From Hevea brasiliensis (Eukaryota; Streptophyta; Magnoliopsida; Malpighiales; Euphorbiaceae): a DNA stretch of 64,000 nucleotides. The notes below the pieces were generated by a model. The model was not told where the DNA came from. It saw only the letters and a program-made list of their open reading frames with translations, and searched no databases. Shown here one piece after another: positions 58,500 through 64,000 of the stretch. Position numbers and translations under genes: made by a program. Positions within the stretch are counted from its first letter, which is position 1; every line of letters starts with the position of its first letter. The stretch is taken from positions 19,570,456 through 19,634,455 of the forward strand of contig NC_079505.1 in the NCBI RefSeq assembly GCF_030052815.1. Reading direction: 5' to 3'.

Positions 58500-58982
58500 G
58501 CCACGGAATCAATCGTCTAGTTAGGTATATCATTCTAGTAAATCTGAGTTGTCTTTACAATTTTAGATCTCTATATAAAATGTATGATTTTAGCAGTAAT
58601 TTTAATGGTTTAATTGTGATAGTTTAGTCTATATTAATGTAACTGAGTTGTAGAAATAATACTTAGTTGTAGGATTTTGAAAGGGTTTCCATTGAAATTT
58701 TGAAATTTATTTATGTATTTCATGATTGAATATGTTAGAATATTTGTTTATTACATTGTTAAATCTCCTTCTCTCATTTGTAATGTTCGATGCAAAGAGA
58801 GATTTTGATTTATGTGTCTTTTGTAGAGGAAAAGATAGGGAGAGGGAGAGAATTTTTTATTAATAATTTTTTTATCAGCATTAAGTCCAATTTTGAAATA
58901 TTTTATTACAATATCCGAGTTGTAGAAATAATTCCGATGCTCATCTCCTTCAGCACAACAAAATACCCATCTCATTCCCAGA

Positions 58983-59311
58983 ATATGTTTGAGAATAGCA
59001 TTTGCTATTGAATCCATACTCAAAGCTTGTAAATCAAATTGTGTTGATCTTAGTCCCAAGCTTCAGATGGTTTCTTGACCTGCATATTTAAATGGGTAGC
59101 TTGGAACTCATATCAAGATCTTTACCATTTGCTACTCCAAGCATTTAATGAGTTGAAGAGGCTCTCAAGAAATGCATTTGAAGCACTGAGGAGGGAGGCC
59201 AATTTGAGATGGGGAAACAACGTAATGCAGGAACTGAATCATCAATCTTCTTCATCTGTTAAATATTGTTTAGTCTTAATTATTGCTTATTCATTAATAT
59301 TATGTAAATGA
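58983..59311 (+). pseudogene. Gene B3, broken copy of gene B
   Basis: Homology to B1 starts at 58983, where the B1 ATG is ATA, and runs in frame through AIESILKACKSNCVDLS. A 10-base deletion after MVS at about 59075 creates an in-frame TGA and shifts the reading. From 59081 the frame continues with CIFKWVAWNSYQDLYHLLLQ, FNELKRLSRNAFEAL and the hydrophobic tail KYCLVLIIAYSLILCK. The tail module is therefore intact while the N-terminal part is disconnected. If B is read from a spliced upstream exon, the second part could still be reachable, but no acceptor is evident. Confidence 0.7.
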
Positions 59312-59325
59312 CCTTGTTCATATTC

Positions 59326-59401
59326 CTTACTGCTACTCTGACCAAATTGGTGATTAATATCTTTATTGCTTATTGCTACTCTGACCAAATTGGTGATTAA
59401 T
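59326..59401. repeat. Short tandem duplication downstream of B3
   Basis: The 33-base text CTTACTGCTACTCTGACC...GATTAAT (59326-59358) recurs at 59369-59401 with one change. Unit 1 has a single copy at about 860-890. A second small duplication, GTCTAGCCTACAAAAAATAACG, lies at 60175-60196 and 60197-60218. Confidence 0.85.
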
Positions 59402-62400
59402 TTCTTTGTATTTCTTGCCCAGCACTGTCCATGGATTGAACAAAGTTAAGCTTCTTGTTGTAACTTAAAGCTTGCTTGCTATCAGTTCAGATATCTTGGG
59501 TCTTTGATTGTACCAGGGTAATTAGCAAAGCTTCTGGTTCATAGTTATTTCCTCTTGAATCTTAGGTTTGGATCTATTCAGAATCATAGTTGTGTTGTGC
59601 AGTAGTTTTTTTGGGTCTTTGGTTATGCAGCTTGAGTGGGAGCTTCTGCTACTATGTATATTTTGGTTTGGTTTGGTTTGGTTATTTTTTATTATTATTT
59701 TTTAAATTCAATGGAGTTAGCAGTAATTGATGGATTATATAACATGGGCAGCTTTCTCTTTTTAATAATTCTCAAATAGATTTTGTTTCAGTTTTGCATC
59801 AATAGAAAATTACAAAATACAAAGACTGATATTGAATCTGCTGGCAGCAACAACTAGCGAGCAATGTGATTGTTAGAATAACCTCTTAAAATTTCATCAT
59901 AACCTTTTAGATTTTCTAATCTCAATAATTTGTGGTATGAAAGAATTTACAAGTTTTAATTATTAGTGAAGATTTGATATTTAACAGCGTTGAATAATGA
60001 AAAACTGTTTAAAATTAAGACTTAGTTATTATTTATTTATAATTATGGTTTGAGGTTGCTCTTGACTTTTCATATGGTATTAGAGCCTAATTTATTTTCT
60101 TGGGGTCGTGTAACTCTTCACAGGGCTTGTATTTCAAATGATGATTATTACTTGAGCTGCTGGCCATGTACCGGGTCTAGCCTACAAAAAATAACGGTCT
60201 AGCCTACAAAAAATAACGGTTGCCATATAAAGTTGTCTTGAAAATCTGTGAATTAGGGTTACAATTATGGCATTATCGAATCTTTGTAGGGCTTTGACAA
60301 TTAAAAAATATTTAAAAAATTATTATTTAATTTTTTATTTTAATAAAATTATTTTTTTTTTATTTTAAAAAATATATTAGTTAGTGATTACATTTTTGTT
60401 ACGTTTACTTTTTAATCTTATCGTTCAGTTTAAATTAAATTTTTTGTTAGTAAATGTATTTAAAATAAAGAAATTATCATTACATAGACTGAATAGTTTA
60501 AGACTTGTAAGATGAATGAACTATGTAGTTATATTTTTCAAATTACAGTGGTTGAATAAAATTCAAACTAATGATTAAAATGATAAAAAAGACTAAAAGT
60601 AAACAAAACAAAAATATAAGAGCTAATCTGAAAAATTATCATATAAAACTTTTTTGGTAAAAAGAAGTTCATTGAAAATTCTATGCCCCTTTTACTAATT
60701 GTAAAGATTTTTTAAAATTAATTGCATCAATAATCTCTTAATTTAAATATTAATTTTATTTCAGTCATTCAATTTCAATTAGTTAAAGTATAATTACTCA
60801 ACTTTAATTTCATTTAAAAAAAAATCTCTCTTAACTAACAGTTAGTTTTCAAGTTAAAAAAAAAGTTAAATTACTATTTTACCCTGTTTCTCTTCTCTCT
60901 CTCAATCTTATTTTCTTAATCAAATTAATTGTCATTTATTTATCAATGAAATTATTTTCTAAAGCACTATTTTCTAAAAATTTATTTCAATTAAATAAGT
61001 TAATTCAAGTGTAAATTAGATTACTGGCCCTTTTTAATTTAAAAAATAATTTTTTAAAGTATAATTTGAATTAAATAATTAAATTCAAATCTTAATATAA
61101 ATAAAATTATAATTACAATTTTAATTTGTTTTAAACAAAATAAATTAATTTTTAAATATCAATGACAGTTATGTTATTAAATCATAATAGAAAATTCATA
61201 AATAATCTGAGTTAGGTTTAGGGTTTGCCGTTATGGTTTAAAAATTAAATTATTTTATTTTAAATTAAATTAAAATTGCAGTTATAGTCTTAATTAAATT
61301 GATATTTGAATTTAATTATTTAATTAAATTATACTTCCAAAAATTATTTTGTAAAATTTAAGAGAGTATGTAAATTAATTGGTACTTGAATTAAATTATT
61401 TGATTGAAATAAAATTTTAGAAAATAATATTCTAATATTCTAAAAGTAAAGGGGATATATTTATTGATGGTTTCAAGTTTAATAAAATTTAAATTAATTC
61501 TCATTTTGTGAGGTATTAAGATTAAATTGTCGTTGTCTGTGCTATCACCACCCAACCTATGGGATAAATAAAGTCAAAAGAAATATTTTATTTAATGGAA
61601 TAAGAATATGAATAGATAGCTTTTTTTTATATATATATTTATGCTTAATTTATTTAAAATATTTTAAGAGTAGCTTGTAAAAAATTTGTGACAATATAAA
61701 GAAAATAAATGTGAAGAATAAATTTAAATAGAAAATGAATACAAAAAATAAATATAAAAAATAAATAATAAAATACCAATATAAATAAATTCCTATAAGA
61801 TAGAAATTCTTTTGTGATATTTGTATAAATTATTCATCATCTTTTTCAAGTGTGTTGATTACTAAAACATCATTTGGTGGGATTAAGAGAAAACTTTGAC
61901 TAGACATTATATCTTCTATTTCCCTTTGGAGGTGACTAATTTAATTTTTCATATATGGTATTGATTTATGTAGTTTATAATTGTGACTTTTAGTTTTTTT
62001 AATATTAATTAAATTTTAATATTGTTATAATTTTCTTTTATTATAAAGAATTAAGTACATAATTTTTTAATTATAGTGGAAAATAAAAATATTGCTTTAG
62101 TTTATATAATTTATAACTACAACCTTTAGGTCTCCTAATATTAATTAAATTGCAACTATTTTTATTATTATTTTTATTAAATATCTTATAGGTCTATCAT
62201 TATTTACATGTCACTACATATCATTAATTAATGTTGTAAAATTATTAGAAAATAAACACAAAATGGACAAATGAAAAAAAAAAAAAAATAGAGTGCTACT
62301 TATATGATAAGATCAATTTTATTATATTAATTATAAAGATTATTAAATGGTGTGCTGTAGTGTGATTAAATTAGAATTGTAGTTGTGTGGTGGTGGACAA

Positions 62401-62796
62401 AGTATAAACACTAGAGATGAAAACCATTAGATACAGCTTCTTATAGAGATCTTCGCTTATATGTGAGTCAATTCATATGATTATAAATTTTATCTATGAT
62501 ATATATTATAAATTTAAAAAAAAATATATTGCATGTTTATCTACAATATATATATATATATAAAGAATTACTTTTTGTAGATAATATAATTAATACTTTT
62601 GTCTCTTCATTTTAAAAAGGTCAATAGTTTTGTTCTGTATTTTAAATTCATCAAAATAAAGGTCCTTGAGTCAAAATTGCCGTGCGTGCATGAAATGAAC
62701 ATAGTACGATTGATTAACTTGAAAAATTCATAATTAAACTGCCACTCTCTCAACCAACATAAGCATGCATCACACAGTATTCTGTTAGACATATCA

Positions 62797-62994
62797 TCAA
62801 ACAAGAGACAGGCATTGCACATAAATAAGTATGAAGAAAAATCCAATTAAAAATCTCAATACAACCCAAGGATCAACAACAAACAAATTGGTCCCCCTCC
62901 ATCTACAGTTCCTCGCTACCTCCACATCCTCATCCCGTCTCCAGCTTTTCCTTGTCTGCTCTTGTTTGCCTCCACCACCTGCTTTGTTTGCCAA
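62797..62994 (-). CDS. Small minus-strand ORF, partner of 53102-53308, doubtful gene
   Basis: The frame is 65 aa: MANKAGGGGKQEQTRKSW at the start, VEVARNCRWRGTNLFVVDPW in the middle, then a hydrophobic segment FLIGFFFILIYVQC. The middle and hydrophobic parts agree closely with the other copy. The conservation shows common origin; selection cannot be judged from two copies by eye. Confidence 0.3.
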   Translation of the reverse strand: MANKAGGGGKQEQTRKSWRRDEDVEVARNCRWRGTNLFVVDPWVVLRFLIGFFFILIYVQCLSLV

Positions 62995-63063
62995 CCACCT
63001 TTAACCTGCAAGCTACTCCTTAAGAACCAGCCTCATCACTTGTATTTATGGAATTGATTTATT

Positions 63064-64000
63064 ATCGTAGCTCTAGTGTCTGAAGCAGAGCACCTAAGGC
63101 GGTAGTTACTCGTGGAGGGAAGGACAAGGAAGAAGTCTGGGTAGTGGGTGCATGCAATGGTTCTAATGCCACAGCCAGACCACCACTGGCTTCCAATCAT
63201 TTCCCAAGCTGATTTGGCACTTTGGGATTTTTCTGCGGTGATAAATGGGGATTGGATCTATACCCTGTAATTCGGCAGGTTTTGGTTCGCACTGCTCAAT
63301 GTGCAAATGCAGTTATTCTTGTTTGTTTGAAAGTTCAAATGGCTCCCTTCTGTGCCCTTGGTGTCACTTACGCAGTTATGATTTTGGTGGTCTAGTTTAG
63401 TAGTACAGAAGCGAGAGAGACAAAGAAATGAAATGGAAAGAAGAAGCGTAAAAATTTATCAGGGGTTAAGAGAAGGATTGATTTTGTTTCACGATTGAAT
63501 TCAGCTTGTGAACTATCGGGTTATGCTTTTGGAATGCAATTGCTCTGATTATGCTATTGTTTTTGAGGCTTTACATGAAAGCACATTGAATTTAGGTCGT
63601 TGGAGTTTGGAGAAGTAAAGGGAATAGGCCTATGAGAGAGGTGGGGGGAAATGGGTTTGTGAATGTGATGGCATCCTAGTTTTGGGCAGAGTAGAAGACC
63701 GAAGGAAGAGATGGTCAGACAGATGAGAAGGAAGAGACAGTAAATGAGAGTATTTTGGGAACTAAAAATGTTTCTCTACCATCAGACCCCTGATACACAT
63801 TTGATTTAACGGAAACGTGATTTAAATTTGGATAGAAGGACTTAAATGTACAATGGAAACAAAATTCAGGGATATAATCGTTAGATTTTAAAAAATAGGA
63901 CAAAAGTGTTAATTATGCTATATCTCAGAGATAAAAAAAATATTTTTTCCTAAAAATAAAATAAAAGATCACTAGCCACTTAAGATAAACGAAATTTTTT
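63064..64000. other. Right edge, no gene assigned
   Basis: The duplication ends at 63063 and the DNA changes to a less AT-rich sequence (63064-63700) without a coherent frame on either strand. It could be an untranslated part of a gene beyond the window. 63780-63930 has wording (GGATAGAAGGACTTAAATG, CAGGGATATAATCG) like worn plant intergenic repeats. Confidence 0.4.

Larger units (their letters stand above)
54880..63063. repeat. Segmental duplication unit 3 (most complete)
   Basis: This copy runs from upstream AT-rich DNA through the leader exon, A3, B3 and the long tail, without large insertions. It is the best template for aligning unit 1 (1-3094), unit 2 (5640-18735) and the tail copies at 49398-53372. 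Outside A3, B3 and the leader I see no gene between 54880 and 57250 or between 59312 and 62590. Confidence 0.85.

Overview
The window is plant nuclear DNA. It is AT-rich intergenic sequence with Ty1-copia, Ty3-gypsy (chromovirus) and LINE relics, foldback elements, many (TA)n and (TAA)n tracts, and genes broken into short exons with GT..AG borders. There are no operons, ribosome binding sites or other bacterial features. The retrotransposon types and a plant-type choline monooxygenase relic indicate a dicot. The family of LTRs suggests Euphorbiaceae (rubber tree or cassava relatives), but that is only an impression and was not tested.

The backbone is a duplicated segment present at least three times in the same orientation: unit 1 (1-3094, cut by the left edge), unit 2 (about 5640-18735, split by insertions) and unit 3 (about 54880-63063). 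The tail of the unit recurs at 49398-50640 and 51520-53372. Each unit carries a pair of small related genes, called A and B here. A encodes a ~106-124 aa membrane protein with a hydrophobic core and a C-terminal amphipathic segment containing NPYQDLYLLV. B encodes a shorter paralogue with NSYQDLYHLL. A2 (9664-9984), A3 (58125-58499) and B1 (505-843) are open. B2, B3 and the extra fragment A2b are broken. I do not recognise the family. It is the best candidate for something undescribed in this window.

Region by region: 1-5640 holds the end of unit 1, a reverse-strand LTR with its primer-binding site and long terminal inverted repeats (3146-3787), and a 168-bp hairpin derivative (4237-4404). 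5640-18735 is unit 2, with a near-perfect foldback (6975-7245) and a complete but defective copia element (11889-16682). The copia sits inside an older reverse-strand LINE-like coding relic, and the target site can be rejoined in frame. 18736-24000 holds a probable hAT-like element and a multi-exon choline monooxygenase pseudogene on the minus strand (20897-23160) that has lost its Rieske exons. 24000-32620 is AT-rich, with an RTE-type LINE 3' fragment (about 27080-27924) and a possible unrecognised minus-strand gene (about 29170-31450).

32625-49397 is a nested gypsy complex. It contains an inverted LTR, a long-LTR element whose internal region has almost no coding capacity, and, inside the 5' LTR of that element, the 3' half of a Tekay-like chromovirus (RT, RNase H, integrase, chromodomain, its own 3.6-kb LTR). 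49398-64000 is duplicated tail sequence, unit 3 and an unassigned right edge.

The likely history is tandem duplication of an A-B gene pair, then expansion by retrotransposon insertion between and inside the units, then decay by small deletions and by nonsense changes that mostly look like cytosine deamination.
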